64,000 nt of DNA from Mucilaginibacter flavus (GCF_030409315.1 NZ_JAUFPS010000008.1:1-64000); one strand, 5' to 3'; positions 16,110 through 25,706 are shown, numbered from the stretch's first letter. Numbers and translations: made by a program. Notes: a model not told the origin generated them from the letters alone.

Positions 16110-17261
16110 CAGCCTCGCCACAAACATCGTATCCGCTTTATGCTCATAACCCTTAAGCACTTTGCTTTCTTCCAGCTTTAAACCAAGTTCTTTTACCAGG
16201 TAATCAACCACGTCCTCGTTCTCGCCTTTAAATGCCGAACAGGTGATGTAAATAAGCGGCTTGCCCGGTTTAAGATATTTTACTACGTTTTGGGCAATGC
16301 TTTTTTGCAGGCGCTGAAAAAACTCAATTTTGGGGGGCATAAACTGGGCAATCATCTCGGGCGTACGGCCCCAGGTGCCAGAGCCGCTGCAAGGGGCATC
16401 AAGGATAATGCCGTCGAACTGATAATCGTGCAGGGTCTGATCTACATTGGTTGTAAGGTCAAGCACCTTTTTTTGGTATTTGGTAAGGCCGGCCAATTGA
16501 AAGCGTTCGTCGAGGTTAGCCAATACCGATTCGCGGATATCTGATACTACCAATTTGATATTAGGTTCATCCTCGTGTAACAACAGCGATTTACCGCCCG
16601 ATGCGGCACAAGCATCCCACCAGCTATCCCAGCGTTGCGGCCTGAAAAAATCGCCGGTTTGCTGCGATGACAAATCCTGTATCTCGAACCAGTTTTGTTT
16701 AGGGAAAATGGTTTCTAAGCGGGTGCCGTTGGGTAGCGAGTAACAGCCGTTGCCTTCGTCCTTAAATATAACTTCGGCTTTGTTCAGTTCGGCTTTTACC
16801 AAATGATCGTAGCCATTACGTACGCGAATAAACAGATCGGGCTGGCAAAAAAAAGATTTCAGGAAAGCGTCTTTGTCAATACCTTCAGAGATCTGGTTAG
16901 TCCACGGGAAAACATCTTCCAGTTTAAATGCGGGGTAAGCCGTTTTTACCAGCGCCAGTTTATCATCAATATTAAAATGAATACAGGCAGCCCACTCGGG
17001 CTTAAAGTGTTGTAAAAACGAATTGGTATTGGTGTTGCACAAGAACTCGGCAACGTTAAGGCGTTCATCCGTAGCCAGGTTGGGCAAAGCTTGCCCAAGG
17101 CGAAAGTAACTGTATATTAACCTGTTGGCCACCCGCCTATCGGTTGAGCCCATTTGCTTGTTTTGCCTGTAAAAGCCAGGTAAAAATTTGCTTAGTGGCG
17201 TATCAACCGGGTATTCACCTATTATTCGCTGAAACGTTTTAAGCTGATTTATAGCCTTCAT
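16092..17261 (-). CDS. RsmB/NOL1-NOP2-Sun family rRNA m5C methyltransferase
   Basis: A 389-residue SAM-dependent RNA cytosine-5 methyltransferase. The N-terminal helical region (about 1-150) resembles the NusB-like part of RsmB. In the Rossmann domain, DACAASGGKSLLLHE near 217-231 is the SAM-binding motif I, LDAPCSGSGTWGR near 288-300 is motif IV with one conserved cysteine, and YITCSAFKGENEDVV near 340-354 holds the catalytic TC motif. The first motif normally reads DACAAPGGK, so a serine replaces proline here. The start overlaps the stop of the upstream lipoprotein gene by 4 bp (ATGA). The last five residues, SPPAP, come from a dispersed repeat. Confidence 0.87.
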   Translation of the reverse strand: MKAINQLKTFQRIIGEYPVDTPLSKFLPGFYRQNKQMGSTDRRVANRLIYSYFRLGQALPNLATDERLNVAEFLCNTNTNSFLQHFKPEWAACIHFNIDDKLALVKTAYPAFKLEDVFPWTNQISEGIDKDAFLKSFFCQPDLFIRVRNGYDHLVKAELNKAEVIFKDEGNGCYSLPNGTRLETIFPKQNWFEIQDLSSQQTGDFFRPQRWDSWWDACAASGGKSLLLHEDEPNIKLVVSDIRESVLANLDERFQLAGLTKYQKKVLDLTTNVDQTLHDYQFDGIILDAPCSGSGTWGRTPEMIAQFMPPKIEFFQRLQKSIAQNVVKYLKPGKPLIYITCSAFKGENEDVVDYLVKELGLKLEESKVLKGYEHKADTMFVARLSPPAP

Positions 17262-18502
17262 TCTACGGGTTTTAACTCAAAGTTACTATACATAAGCACA
17301 TTTACATGCGTGTTTATCCAACCTAAACCCGCTTTTTTTACAAAGTGGAAATTGTTGTGTAAACCTGTAAAATCTGCCTTATCCAATGCTGCAAAATTAG
17401 CATCCATTAATTGCTTCCCAAAATACATTCCTTCATCAAATCCTTTAAAAGCAAAATCAGTTGGTTCAATGTGGTACACCCGGTGATAAACACGCACAAA
17501 CTCCACGCTGGCGTCGGATTTATAATCAATCTGATCGGCCGATGTAATGTGGGTTTTCAGTCGCTGTAAAATATCAACCTTTAAAAAACTAAATTTTTCC
17601 CAGCTTGGGTGCCCAAACAATACAACCGGGTAATGCCTGTTCAGGGTATCTAATGACTTTAAAATCACGTTCAGAAAAACCTGATCGGTAGCAGCCACCA
17701 CAAACACGTTAGCTTGCGTTTTTGACAACTGCGGAAGTAAAGCGGCCAGTTGCCCTTTGCTAATGGTGGCGATAACCACTTTGGTTTTCTTTTTGCTTAA
17801 GCTATCCGTAGCGTTTTTAAAACCGCGCACATAATCCTGCTCCTGGCTAAAGCCCGACCGTAGGATAAAGATCTTTTTGGGTTTTAACTTATCATTAATG
17901 TACTGCGCCGCACCCCATCCGTGATACTCCAGCGGAGGCATCACCGTAATTAAATTATCACTGTTAATAGTTGCAGGCGATGCCGGCGAAAGGGGCGATA
18001 CCAATGGCGACTTAGTGTTAAGCCCGGCAGAAAACACTTTGATGCCATCCGGAAAAACCGGACCAACAATCAAATCACTGTTTTTAATATTGGGGTTAAG
18101 ACTTAAACTATGCGATTGAGAAGCCTCGTCTTTTGAATCGTATAAACGGAGTTTAAAGTTTGCACCATCAGCGGTTAAAGAATCAAGCGCTAATTTAAAG
18201 CCCTGATAATACTCCACACTTAAATTGGCCTTATTTAAACCGGGCGAGGTATATTTTGATCCCGGCCTTAAATGATCTAAACCCAAAGGCAGGATCATGG
18301 CGATAGTTAAAGGCTTTACTTCCGCTGGTTTTACCGGTTTCTCGGCAACTTTGGGTTTTTCGGGTACTTTTTCAACCGGCTTTTTTACGGGTGCTACCGG
18401 CTGCAGTTTTGGAGAACATGCAGCCAGTACCAATACCGTTATAAAAAACCATAACCATTTATTCCCACTCAATGGTAGCAGGCGGTTTTGAGCTGATATC
18501 AT
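17258..18502 (-). CDS. Lipoprotein with type-1 periplasmic-binding (LppC-like) fold
   Basis: A 414-residue lipoprotein with lipobox VLVLAACSP (cysteine near 29), a Lys/Pro-rich linker of about 35 residues ([20 protein letters not shown]), and then a type-1 periplasmic-binding domain starting [11 protein letters not shown] and including [11 protein letters not shown] and [20 protein letters not shown]. This resembles LppC/LpoA-like and amino-acid ABC substrate-binding proteins of Bacteroidota; the tethered linker suggests reaching through the periplasm. The ATG at 18502 lies 44 bp inside guaA in another frame; a TTG at 18472 would shorten it by ten residues without harming the signal. It is followed by the RsmB-like gene with a 4-bp overlap. 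Confidence 0.75.
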   Translation of the reverse strand: MISAQNRLLPLSGNKWLWFFITVLVLAACSPKLQPVAPVKKPVEKVPEKPKVAEKPVKPAEVKPLTIAMILPLGLDHLRPGSKYTSPGLNKANLSVEYYQGFKLALDSLTADGANFKLRLYDSKDEASQSHSLSLNPNIKNSDLIVGPVFPDGIKVFSAGLNTKSPLVSPLSPASPATINSDNLITVMPPLEYHGWGAAQYINDKLKPKKIFILRSGFSQEQDYVRGFKNATDSLSKKKTKVVIATISKGQLAALLPQLSKTQANVFVVAATDQVFLNVILKSLDTLNRHYPVVLFGHPSWEKFSFLKVDILQRLKTHITSADQIDYKSDASVEFVRVYHRVYHIEPTDFAFKGFDEGMYFGKQLMDANFAALDKADFTGLHNNFHFVKKAGLGWINTHVNVLMYSNFELKPVE

Positions 18503-19988
18503 ATACTACCCGGTTAATTCCTTTTACGTTGTTGATGATCTCGTTACTGATTTTAGCAAGCAAATCATATGGTAAATGGCACCAATCGGCGGTCATACCG
18601 TCCAGCGATTCCACTGCACGTAAGCAAATCACATTATCGTAAGTACGCTCATCGCCCATTACCCCTACCGATTGTACCGGCAAAAATATAGCGCCGGCTT
18701 GCCAAACTTTATCGTAAACACCGTATGACCGTAAATTGTTGATATAAATTGCATCAGCTTCCTGCAATATAGCTACTTTTTGCGGGGTTACATCACCTAA
18801 AATCCTGATAGCCAGACCCGGACCCGGGAAAGGGTGACGTCCTAAAATATTAGGATCGATACCTAAAGCCTTGCCTACACGCCTAACTTCATCCTTAAAC
18901 AAAGTGTTAAGCGGCTCAACCACTTTAAGCTTCATAAAATCGGGTAAACCGCCAACGTTATGGTGCGATTTAATAGTAGCCGATGGTCCTTTAACAGAAA
19001 CAGATTCGATAACATCGGGGTAAATAGTACCCTGGCCAAGCCATTTTACATCTTTAACCTCGTGAGCGGCATCATCAAATACTTCAATGAATACGCGGCC
19101 AATAGCCTTACGTTTCTTTTCAGGATCGGTTAAGCCGGCAAGTGCGTCGTAAAAACGTTGCTTGGCATCGATACCTTTTATATTTAAGCCCATGTGTTTG
19201 TATGAATCAAGCACCTGCTCGTATTCATCTTTGCGCAAAAGGCCGTTATCAACAAAAATACAGTGCAGGTTGGCACCTATGGCATGGTGTAACAACACCG
19301 CAGCTACCGATGAATCAACACCACCAGATAAACCTAACACTACTTTATCATCGCCAAGCTTTTCTTTTAAAGCGGCGATGGTGGTTTCAATGAACGAGTC
19401 GGGGGTCCAATCCTGTTTGCAGCCGCAAATATCAACCAAAAAGTTTTCTAATAGTTGCTTGCCATCAGTACTGTGGGTTACTTCGGGGTGAAACTGGATA
19501 CCGTAAGTTTGGGTACCGGTTACCTGGTAAGCCGCAACTTTAACGCTATCTGTACTGGCAATAATCTCGAAGTTATCGCCAATGCTGGCGATGGTATCAC
19601 CGTGCGACATCCACACCTGTGAGTTCTCCGGAATATTTTTAAACAGCGGATTTTCGCGATTAACAAAATCTAAATTGGCACGGCCATACTCACGTGTGCT
19701 CGATGCCAATACCTCGCCGCCATGGAAATGCGCAACATACTGTGCACCATAACAAACACCTAAAATAGGACGAGTGGTATGAAACTTTTCGAAATCAAAC
19801 CGCGGCGCATCTTCCTGCCTTACAGAATAAGGACTGCCGGATAGGATGATACCTTTTACAGTGCTGTCAATTTCGGGATAGTTATTAAACGGGTGGATCT
19901 CACAGTAAATATTGAGCTCCCTGACACGGCGCGCTATAAGCTGGGTGAATTGCGAACCAAAGTCAAGAATGAGGATTTTTTCTTGCAT
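18459..19988 (-). CDS. guaA: GMP synthase (glutamine-hydrolysing)
   Basis: A 509-residue GuaA that converts XMP to GMP using glutamine and ATP. The class I amidotransferase domain has [13 protein letters not shown] with the catalytic cysteine near 80 and the base in [11 protein letters not shown]. The ATP-pyrophosphatase domain carries the P-loop [14 protein letters not shown] near 217-230. The C-terminal dimerisation domain includes [17 protein letters not shown] and ends KPPATIEWE, the usual GuaA terminus. I start at the ATG at 19988; the frame opens two codons earlier at TTG. It leads a set with the downstream lipoprotein and methyltransferase genes, which overlap one another. Length and motifs are normal. 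Confidence 0.98.
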   Translation of the reverse strand: MQEKILILDFGSQFTQLIARRVRELNIYCEIHPFNNYPEIDSTVKGIILSGSPYSVRQEDAPRFDFEKFHTTRPILGVCYGAQYVAHFHGGEVLASSTREYGRANLDFVNRENPLFKNIPENSQVWMSHGDTIASIGDNFEIIASTDSVKVAAYQVTGTQTYGIQFHPEVTHSTDGKQLLENFLVDICGCKQDWTPDSFIETTIAALKEKLGDDKVVLGLSGGVDSSVAAVLLHHAIGANLHCIFVDNGLLRKDEYEQVLDSYKHMGLNIKGIDAKQRFYDALAGLTDPEKKRKAIGRVFIEVFDDAAHEVKDVKWLGQGTIYPDVIESVSVKGPSATIKSHHNVGGLPDFMKLKVVEPLNTLFKDEVRRVGKALGIDPNILGRHPFPGPGLAIRILGDVTPQKVAILQEADAIYINNLRSYGVYDKVWQAGAIFLPVQSVGVMGDERTYDNVICLRAVESLDGMTADWCHLPYDLLAKISNEIINNVKGINRVVYDISSKPPATIEWE

Positions 19989-20042
19989 GGGCAAAGATAG
20001 GATTTGATTTCGGATTTCGGAATTTCGATTTCGGATTTTTTT

Positions 20043-20208
20043 GTCTGAATCAGAATTTTCAGAATTAAAGAATTGGCAGAATTTTCTTTTTGTTTGAACC
20101 TGAAGTTTATCTGAACCGGAATTCGTCTGAACCAGAATTTTCAGAATTAAAGAATTACCAGAATTTCAATTCAAAAAATTCCAATAATTCGACAAATTCC
20201 GGTTCAGA
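20043..20208. repeat. 42-bp direct repeats in a simple-sequence intergenic tract
   Basis: Units at 20043-20084 and 20125-20166 both read GTCTGAAyCAGAATTTTCAG then AATTAAAGAATTnnCAGAATTT, with about three differences. A perfect 14-bp inverted pair, TCTGAACCGGAATT (20110-20123) and its complement (20195-20208), surrounds the second unit. The whole guaA to S9-peptidase gap (19989-20320) consists of such words; no gene or clear promoter is visible. Confidence 0.65.
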
Positions 20209-20320
20209 CAAAAAACATTTTCAAATCTTCAAATTATCAAATCCTCAAATAATCCCACATCTGCACATCAAAAAATCTTACTACTTGATACTAACTACTT
20301 ACTACTGATTAAACTACTAA

Positions 20321-22234
20321 TCAAAGTGTTTCCTTCAGCCATTTAAAAAACTCGTGCTGCCATACCAGGGCGTTTTGCGGGTGTAGCACCCAATGGTTTT
20401 CGTTGTGCATTACAATTAGACGGCTTTTGATGCCTTGCAGTTGGGCTGCCTGGAATGCCTGCAAGCCTTGTTCCAACGGTACGCGGAAATCTTTTTCGCC
20501 ATGATAAATCAATATCGGGGTATCCCAGTTGGCCACAAAATTACTTGGCGAAAACTCTTTATATGATTTTTGAGCCGCGGCATTGTTTTTATCCCAGTAT
20601 GGACCACCGTAATCCCAGTTAGGAAACCAGACCTCTTCGGTAGTACCGTACATGCTTCTGAAATCAAAAATACCATCGTGCGCTATAAAGGTTTTAAAGC
20701 GCTTTTGATGCATGCCTGCTAACATATAAACCGAATAGCCGCCGTAGCTTGCGCCTACGCAGCCAAAGCGGGCTTTATCAACAAAAGGCTCCTGGCTCAT
20801 ATTATCCACGGCGCTCAGGTAATCCTGCATGGCCAGGCCGCCATGATCTTTGCTGATCTCCTCGTTCCATTGCGTACCATGGCCGGGCATCCCTCTGCGG
20901 TTGGGTGCCACAACAATATACCCGTTCGCGGCCATCAGCTGTAAGTTCCACCTGAAAGAATAAAACTGTGTTAAAGCACTCTGCGGACCGCCCTCACAAA
21001 ACAACAGCGCCGGATACTTCTTAGTTTTATCAAACCCCGGCGGATACACCACCCATACCAGCATATCCTTACCATCCACGGTTTTTACCATACGGCGCTC
21101 TGTGATGCTCATACCTGTTTTGGCATATAAATCATCATTCACGTGGCTTAACTGTTTCATGGCACCATTGGTAATATTCACGGTGTACAATTCGTTGGCA
21201 TGGTTAAAGTCGCTACGGGTAACAATTAGCGTATTGCCCTTTTGACCAATTATATCGTTAATATCAAAATCACCGCTGGTAACCTGGGTTATTACGGGCA
21301 ACATTTTGGTAAGGCCGGGGTAGGTAACATGAAACAATTGCTCGGTACCATTAATTGGCGCGGTAAAAAACAGGCCTTTGCCATCCTCGGCCCATTTATA
21401 GCCGGCAACATGAATATCATCCCGCTGCGCGGTTAGGTTTATTTTAACATCCCCATCGGCAACTACCAAATCCTGTTTATCGCTCTCGTAACCATCGCGC
21501 TTCATTTGCAGCCATGCCATTTGGTTGTGCTGGTTAAAGCTGGGTTGCAAATCGTAGCCCTCGTTATTGGCAGTTAAGTTTGTAGTTTCACCGGTGGCAA
21601 TGTCATAGGCATATAAATTGGTGTTGGTACTAACAGCGTAAGCGGTGCCAAATTTCTTTTTACAGCTATATACCACCTTTTTGCTATCGCTACTCCAAAC
21701 GTAGCCTTCATCGCCACCATCGGGCTTTAGCGGACAATCATACGGCTCATCAGGCATTAAATCTTTTTGATGCTTGCCAGGCTTGCCTTTAATCATGTGC
21801 GATAGCATCACGTGCCCAAACTTGCCATCCTCCCAGGTATCCCAGTGGCGGTAGTTCAGGCTATCGTAAATAACAGCCTCACTCTTTTTAAGGAGCGGGT
21901 AAAAATCACTCCCCGCCACCTTTTTTACTTTCACTTCTTTGCTACTAATCCTATACTTTCCATCCGGCGATATTTTGGTATCCGCCAGTAACTCATCAGC
22001 GTTGGTAATGGCCGTAGCGCGCCCGCCGGTAATGGCGATGCGATACGTTTTACTATCTATTTTATTTTCGGCTATGTTGGGTACCCCTACCGAAAAAATC
22101 ACATACTTACCATCTTTAGAAATGCCCTTGCCGCTTACACGACCAATTTTCAATAAAAGCTCAGGAGTTAAATTTTGTGCCGATGCCATGCCCGAAATTA
22201 ACAGAAATATTAAAACAAAATATGGTTTCTTCAT
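20321..22234 (-). CDS. S9-family serine peptidase (DPP IV / acylaminoacyl-peptidase type), exported
   Basis: A 637-residue secreted or periplasmic peptidase. The signal peptide is MKKPYFVLIFLLISGMASAQ. An N-terminal beta-propeller (about 30-370) has WD40/TolB-like blocks such as ISPDGKYRISSKE and YVWSSDSKKVVYSC. The C-terminal alpha/beta-hydrolase domain has the nucleophile in CVGASYGGYSVYML, the acid in YHGEKDFRVPLEQG and the histidine in MHNENHWVLHP. The family removes dipeptides or acylated residues from short peptides. It appears monocistronic. Completeness and triad are clear; the exact specificity is not. Confidence 0.93.
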   Translation of the reverse strand: MKKPYFVLIFLLISGMASAQNLTPELLLKIGRVSGKGISKDGKYVIFSVGVPNIAENKIDSKTYRIAITGGRATAITNADELLADTKISPDGKYRISSKEVKVKKVAGSDFYPLLKKSEAVIYDSLNYRHWDTWEDGKFGHVMLSHMIKGKPGKHQKDLMPDEPYDCPLKPDGGDEGYVWSSDSKKVVYSCKKKFGTAYAVSTNTNLYAYDIATGETTNLTANNEGYDLQPSFNQHNQMAWLQMKRDGYESDKQDLVVADGDVKINLTAQRDDIHVAGYKWAEDGKGLFFTAPINGTEQLFHVTYPGLTKMLPVITQVTSGDFDINDIIGQKGNTLIVTRSDFNHANELYTVNITNGAMKQLSHVNDDLYAKTGMSITERRMVKTVDGKDMLVWVVYPPGFDKTKKYPALLFCEGGPQSALTQFYSFRWNLQLMAANGYIVVAPNRRGMPGHGTQWNEEISKDHGGLAMQDYLSAVDNMSQEPFVDKARFGCVGASYGGYSVYMLAGMHQKRFKTFIAHDGIFDFRSMYGTTEEVWFPNWDYGGPYWDKNNAAAQKSYKEFSPSNFVANWDTPILIYHGEKDFRVPLEQGLQAFQAAQLQGIKSRLIVMHNENHWVLHPQNALVWQHEFFKWLKETL

Positions 22235-22387
22235 TTTGGAAAGATGTTAATGAAGCTATAAAGTTAAGAGAAAATTAGATAGAGAATAACTATCAAGCCA
22301 TACGCCGAAAAAGGCTTTTGATCAGCGTTTAGTTCTGCCACAGAAAAGCTTTTTGAATTTTTACTTTTGAATTTTGAATTAAACCAA

Positions 22388-22498
22388 TGGCGTTGCCTGC
22401 GGCCCGGGCTTTTTGCTCATACTGCACAGGCATTAATCGCGCCCCCCGCCCTTTTGCCTTCGCCCGGCCGGTATCCGCGTCAATCCCTAACGCGCTTG
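22388..22498. repeat. GC-rich intergenic block, suspected dispersed repeat
   Basis: About 110 bp of markedly GC-rich sequence (GCGGCCCGGGC, CGCGCCCCCCGCCC, GCCCGGCCGGTATCCGCG) sits in otherwise AT-rich spacer between the S9 peptidase and the toxin gene. There is no ORF or clear hairpin terminator. I suspect a family repeat because of its abrupt composition, but only one copy is in this window. Confidence 0.4.
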
Positions 22499-22503
22499 TC
22501 TGA

Positions 22504-22794
22504 TCAAGAATGTTTAGGCTTCCTGCTTGTATGAAAAATAGAAGTTACAAATGTTTTGCGATTAACTTCATCAACCCAATAGATGATAATAAAGGGAAAT
22601 TTGTTTAAAGAAGCGGCCCGTAGTTCTGATTTATATTTGACGGGGAAATGAAATGGATTTTGATATATCAGGTATAAATAATGGTCGATCTCCTTGTAAA
22701 ATTTGTCACCTAAATCCGGAAGTTGTTCCTGATACCAATCGTAAGCTTCAGAAAGTTCATCTTCAGCTGCTAAAAGCAATTCAATCTCAAACAC
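22504..22794 (-). CDS. RelE/ParE-family toxin
   Basis: A 96-residue toxin of the RelE/ParE fold, of a toxin-antitoxin pair. The sequence starts VFEIELLLAAEDELSEAYDW, then has YQEQLPDLGDKFYKEIDHYL and YKSELRAASLNKFPFIIIYW, the usual helix-helix-sheet order. ParE-like toxins act on gyrase and RelE-like on ribosome-bound mRNA; which applies cannot be read here. I start at the GTG at 22794 because it matches the family N-terminus and overlaps the antitoxin stop by 8 bp; an in-frame GTG at 22818 is an alternative. The antitoxin gene is directly upstream. Confidence 0.8.
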   Translation of the reverse strand: MFEIELLLAAEDELSEAYDWYQEQLPDLGDKFYKEIDHYLYLIYQNPFHFPVKYKSELRAASLNKFPFIIIYWVDEVNRKTFVTSIFHTSRKPKHS

Positions 22795-23002
22795 CTTCGT
22801 ACTTTTTCCTGATCTCACTCCACGGGCGGGATGTAGTTTTACCGGCTAAAAAATCCTCTTTACGCTTAACCATTTCTTTTTCCTGCTCATCGGTTAATTG
22901 GTAATCATTGTCAGCATGGTATCGATAGTTCAAGCTATCTAAAAAAGCCAGAAGCACTTTTTTTTCCTGTTCGTTTTGAATGTCGATTGTCAACGTCTCC
23001 AT
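22787..23002 (-). CDS. Antitoxin of a RelE/ParE-type pair
   Basis: A 71-residue acidic protein, METLTIDIQNEQEKKVLLAF at the N-terminus and RKEDFLAGKTTSRPWSEIRK near the C-terminus, the latter typical of antitoxin tails that precede ParE-type genes. It ends inside the start of the toxin gene, which is the normal order for these operons. I start at the ATG at 23002; the frame begins two codons earlier with TTG. No recognisable DNA-binding domain beyond a possible ribbon at the N-terminus. Confidence 0.75.
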   Translation of the reverse strand: METLTIDIQNEQEKKVLLAFLDSLNYRYHADNDYQLTDEQEKEMVKRKEDFLAGKTTSRPWSEIRKKYEGV

Positions 23003-23129
23003 AACCAAATTTAATCTTTATTTAGCTAATGTCCAAAAATTGAAAAATCCAAAAATCTGCTTAATCCCGGTTCAGAAAATAAAATCTACGATTACATTAT
23101 TAATTTAGAGCAAAGGCAATCAATAAAGT

Positions 23130-23492
23130 ATGATCAAGTATTTAACCGAAGAGCAGCTATTATCACTTTTAAAACTTGGCAAATCCGTTGAGCAATGGCT
23201 AACGCATGAAAAACATGACGGCTATACCGTACTAAAATGGCTAAGAATAGATAGGGAAAAAAACATGACATACAGTCTAAGCTATGTACAATGTTTTGAC
23301 GATGGGAATGAAAACTTCTTTGACATCTACGAATTTTCGCCATTAAATCCCGATGAACCAGTCATTATAAACACTTTCGATTCTGCTGCCTACGCTTTAG
23401 AATTTGCGGACGCTACTTATGCAGCGTCAATAAGTCGTTATTTATCTGCCGGGATAATACAGGATGAATATAAAAACTACCTTCGCAGCTAA
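23130..23492 (+). CDS. Hypothetical protein
   Basis: A 120-residue soluble, acidic protein that I do not recognise. It begins MIKYLTEEQLLSLLKLGKSV and carries YEFSPLNPDEPVIINTFDSA followed by a helical tail. It stands alone between a toxin-antitoxin pair and a convergent zinc-ribbon gene. Nothing links it to a pathway. Confidence 0.6.
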   Translation: MIKYLTEEQLLSLLKLGKSVEQWLTHEKHDGYTVLKWLRIDREKNMTYSLSYVQCFDDGNENFFDIYEFSPLNPDEPVIINTFDSAAYALEFADATYAASISRYLSAGIIQDEYKNYLRS

Positions 23493-23525
23493 GCCCCAAT
23501 GTATTCAAAATCTTAATACCAGATA

Positions 23526-23903
23526 CTAATTACTTGACACTACTTTGCTTTCGTCCTTTTTCACCAACAGAACCTCATCCCCTTCTAAAAACAAGTAGCC
23601 ATATTCATAGCAATAGAGATACACTGCTCCAGCTTTGGTTTGATAAACGCTGGTGATATAATCAAAATCGAACCCTTTTGCTGCCAGTTTTTTGCGGGTG
23701 GTTTTGGTTTTGCCGGTTGGGTTTAGTTCCTCCAATACACGGCGGTTGCGGCGCAATATATTGTTTATGTTACGTACCAGGTTATAGCTGTTGCTGTTAA
23801 GCTGGTTGTTGTAGTTGTTTCGGCATAGGTCGTTACAAAATTTTTTATCGGCACGCCCATGTAATGGTTCGCCGCAATCCAAACAGGTTCTTTCAGGATT
23901 CAT
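23526..23903 (-). CDS. Zinc-ribbon hypothetical protein
   Basis: A 125-residue protein with an N-terminal four-cysteine ribbon, C7LDC10 and C23NDLC27 (in RTCLDCGEPLHGRADKKFC and NDLCRNN). A basic helical segment follows (IRRNRRVLEELNPTGKTKTT region), then a beta-rich C-terminus with an unusual tyrosine string (GAVYLYCYEYGYLFLEGDEV). Small proteins of this kind are common in Sphingobacteriales; their function is unknown, though the ribbon suggests nucleic acid or protein binding. It is divergent from ssb, 152 bp away. Confidence 0.7.
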   Translation of the reverse strand: MNPERTCLDCGEPLHGRADKKFCNDLCRNNYNNQLNSNSYNLVRNINNILRRNRRVLEELNPTGKTKTTRKKLAAKGFDFDYITSVYQTKAGAVYLYCYEYGYLFLEGDEVLLVKKDESKVVSSN

Positions 23904-24055
23904 GATTTAAAGTTAAACAATATTTTATCCGTTTGCAAACGCTTACAAACGGATACTATCGACTGTAAACGGTTATTACCCGGTTAATTTTTCGGCTTAG
24001 CCACACCTTTGTATCGTTAACTCAAACAAATAACAAACATTAAAAACATAAAACG

Positions 24056-24394
24056 ATGAACACATTAAGAAACAGCGTGCGCCTGGTAGGCAACTTAGGT
24101 ATGGACCCCGAAGTTAAAGTATTCGACACCAACAAAAAGATGGTACGCCTATCCATAGCCACCAACGAAAGCTACAAAAACGATAAAGGTGAAAAAATAA
24201 CGGATACCACATGGCACAGCCTTATTTTTTGGAATACCGCCGCCAAGCTCGCCGAAGACCTGCTCAAAAAAGGCGACGAAGTAGCCGTAGAAGGCAAACT
24301 CACCAACCGCAGCTATACCGATAAAGAAGGCATCAAACGCTACGTATCAGAAATTGTAGTAAACGACTTTTTAAAAGTAGGCACTAAAGGCTGA
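24056..24394 (+). CDS. ssb: Single-stranded DNA-binding protein, stop codon before the usual tail
   Basis: A 112-residue OB-fold SSB. MNTLRNSVRLVGNLGMDPEV opens the domain, with ATNESYKNDKGEKITDTTWH and VEGKLTNRSYTDKEGIKRY following, as in Bacteroidota SSB. SSB protects single-stranded DNA and recruits partners through an acidic C-terminal tail. Here the frame stops at TGA (24392-24394) right after the OB domain, but codons continue in frame to TAG at 24527-24529, so this copy lacks a tail as annotated. It probably is not the only SSB of the cell. The OB domain itself looks intact. Confidence 0.9.
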   Translation: MNTLRNSVRLVGNLGMDPEVKVFDTNKKMVRLSIATNESYKNDKGEKITDTTWHSLIFWNTAAKLAEDLLKKGDEVAVEGKLTNRSYTDKEGIKRYVSEIVVNDFLKVGTKG

Positions 24395-24529
24395 AGAGCA
24401 AAAGCAGCCGCAACAGCCACCGAGCCCGAAACTGCCAGTGCAGGCATTGATGAAGAAAAGGCTAAAGAAGTAAAAAAGGTTTCGGGCCGGTGGTTTATAG
24501 CGCCGGTGAATAAAGAGGAAGAAAAATAG
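24395..24529 (+). pseudogene. In-frame remnant of the SSB C-terminal region
   Basis: The 44 codons after the TGA of ssb stay open to a TAG. They encode an Ala/Glu/Lys-rich linker (RAKAAATATEPETASAGIDE) and a segment ending VSGRWFIAPVNKEEEK. The composition is that of an SSB linker and charged tail, so the TGA looks like a single nonsense change, or a sequencing error, rather than the original end. Confidence 0.6.
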
Positions 24530-24615
24530 CGGGTGGAATTGCGAGTATTAAAGCTAATAAAAACTCATTGAGTTTGCCCCCTGCTTCTCATACTGGAAAA
24601 CATCATTTTGTATTT

Positions 24616-25685
24616 ATGGAAATTAAGGATTATCAATCTTTATTGACTGATGTAAAGTCAAAAATCCGCAAGGCCCAGGTTAAAGCCGCCCTTTCGGTTA
24701 ATGCAGAAATGATTCGGCTTTATTGGGAAGTTGGCAAAGCGATAAAGAAAATTCAAAATGAAAAGGGTTGGGGCTCAACCGTTGTCGCAAGGTTAGCCAA
24801 TGATATTAAAAATGAGCTTCCTGATGTTAAAGGATTTTCTGAACGGAACCTGCTATTTATGGTTCAGTTTTACAAGGAATACAGCACTCAAAACTCAATT
24901 GTGAAACAAGCCGTTTCACAATTAGAAACCGTCAATCATTCGGGGAGCGAATTTGTGAAACATCTTGTTTCACAAATTCCATGGGGACATAATATTTTGC
25001 TGATGCAAAAAATTAAAGACATTAAAGTGCGCCTTTGGTATATCAATCAAACCATTTCAAATGGCTGGAGCCGGGATGTGCTTTCATTAATGATAAAGAG
25101 CAATCTTCATCTGCGGCAAGGAGAGGCTATTAATAACTTTTCTAATACGCTGCCTCCTACACAATCCGATCTGGTAAAGGAAACGCTTAAAGATCCATAC
25201 ATTTTTGATTTCATCACAATAGCTCAATCATTTACGAACGTGAATTGGAAACAGAATTAGTTAAACACGTACAAAAGTTTCTGTTGGAGTTAGGCGCTGG
25301 CTTTGCCTTTGTAGGCCGGCAATATAAATTGGCCGTTAGCGATCAGGATTTTTACCTCGATCTTTTATTCTACCATCTTAAAATGCGATGCTTTGTGGTT
25401 ATTGATTTAAAGCGGGGCGACTTTAAACCCGAATATGCAGGGAAGATGAATTTCTATTGTTCGGCCTTAGACGACTTGTTAAAACATCCAACCGACAAAC
25501 CAACTATTGGCTTAATTCTTTGTCAAACAAAAAACAAAGTGATGGCAGAGTACGCTTTACGCGACATGAGTAAACCTATCGGCATTTCGGAGTTTGAATT
25601 AACGCGATCATTACCTACTAACCTGCGATCAAGTTTACCAACCATCGAAGAAATAGAAAACGAATTAAAACACAATTTAAATTAG
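24616..25685 (+). pseudogene. YhcG/DUF1016 PDDEXK nuclease family gene, frameshifted
   Basis: Two overlapping frames together make one YhcG-type protein of about 355 residues. The first (24616-25260) has the N-terminal DUF1016 domain: MEIKDYQSLLTDVKSKIRKA, YWEVGKAIKKIQNEKGWGST and DPYIFDFITIAQSF. The second (25245-25685) continues ELETELVKHVQKFLLELGAG, FAFVGRQYKLAVSDQDFYLD and FVVIDLKRGDFKPEYAGKMN, which is the PDDEXK nuclease core with the conserved D-x-K. A one-base deletion (or two-base insertion) near 25235-25245 would explain the split. The family is linked to mobile elements and nuclease activity. No slippery heptamer is seen, so I read it as a disrupted gene. Confidence 0.75.
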
Positions 25686-25706
25686 CAGAAAGCCTTACGA
25701 TAAACA

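Noticed and set aside
20043..20208. CRISPR-like array
   Set aside because: Only two 42-bp units with low-complexity sequence between them; no regular spacers and no cas genes in the window.
25230..25262. Programmed ribosomal frameshift in the YhcG gene
   Set aside because: No slippery heptamer or obvious downstream structure; the family is normally one frame.
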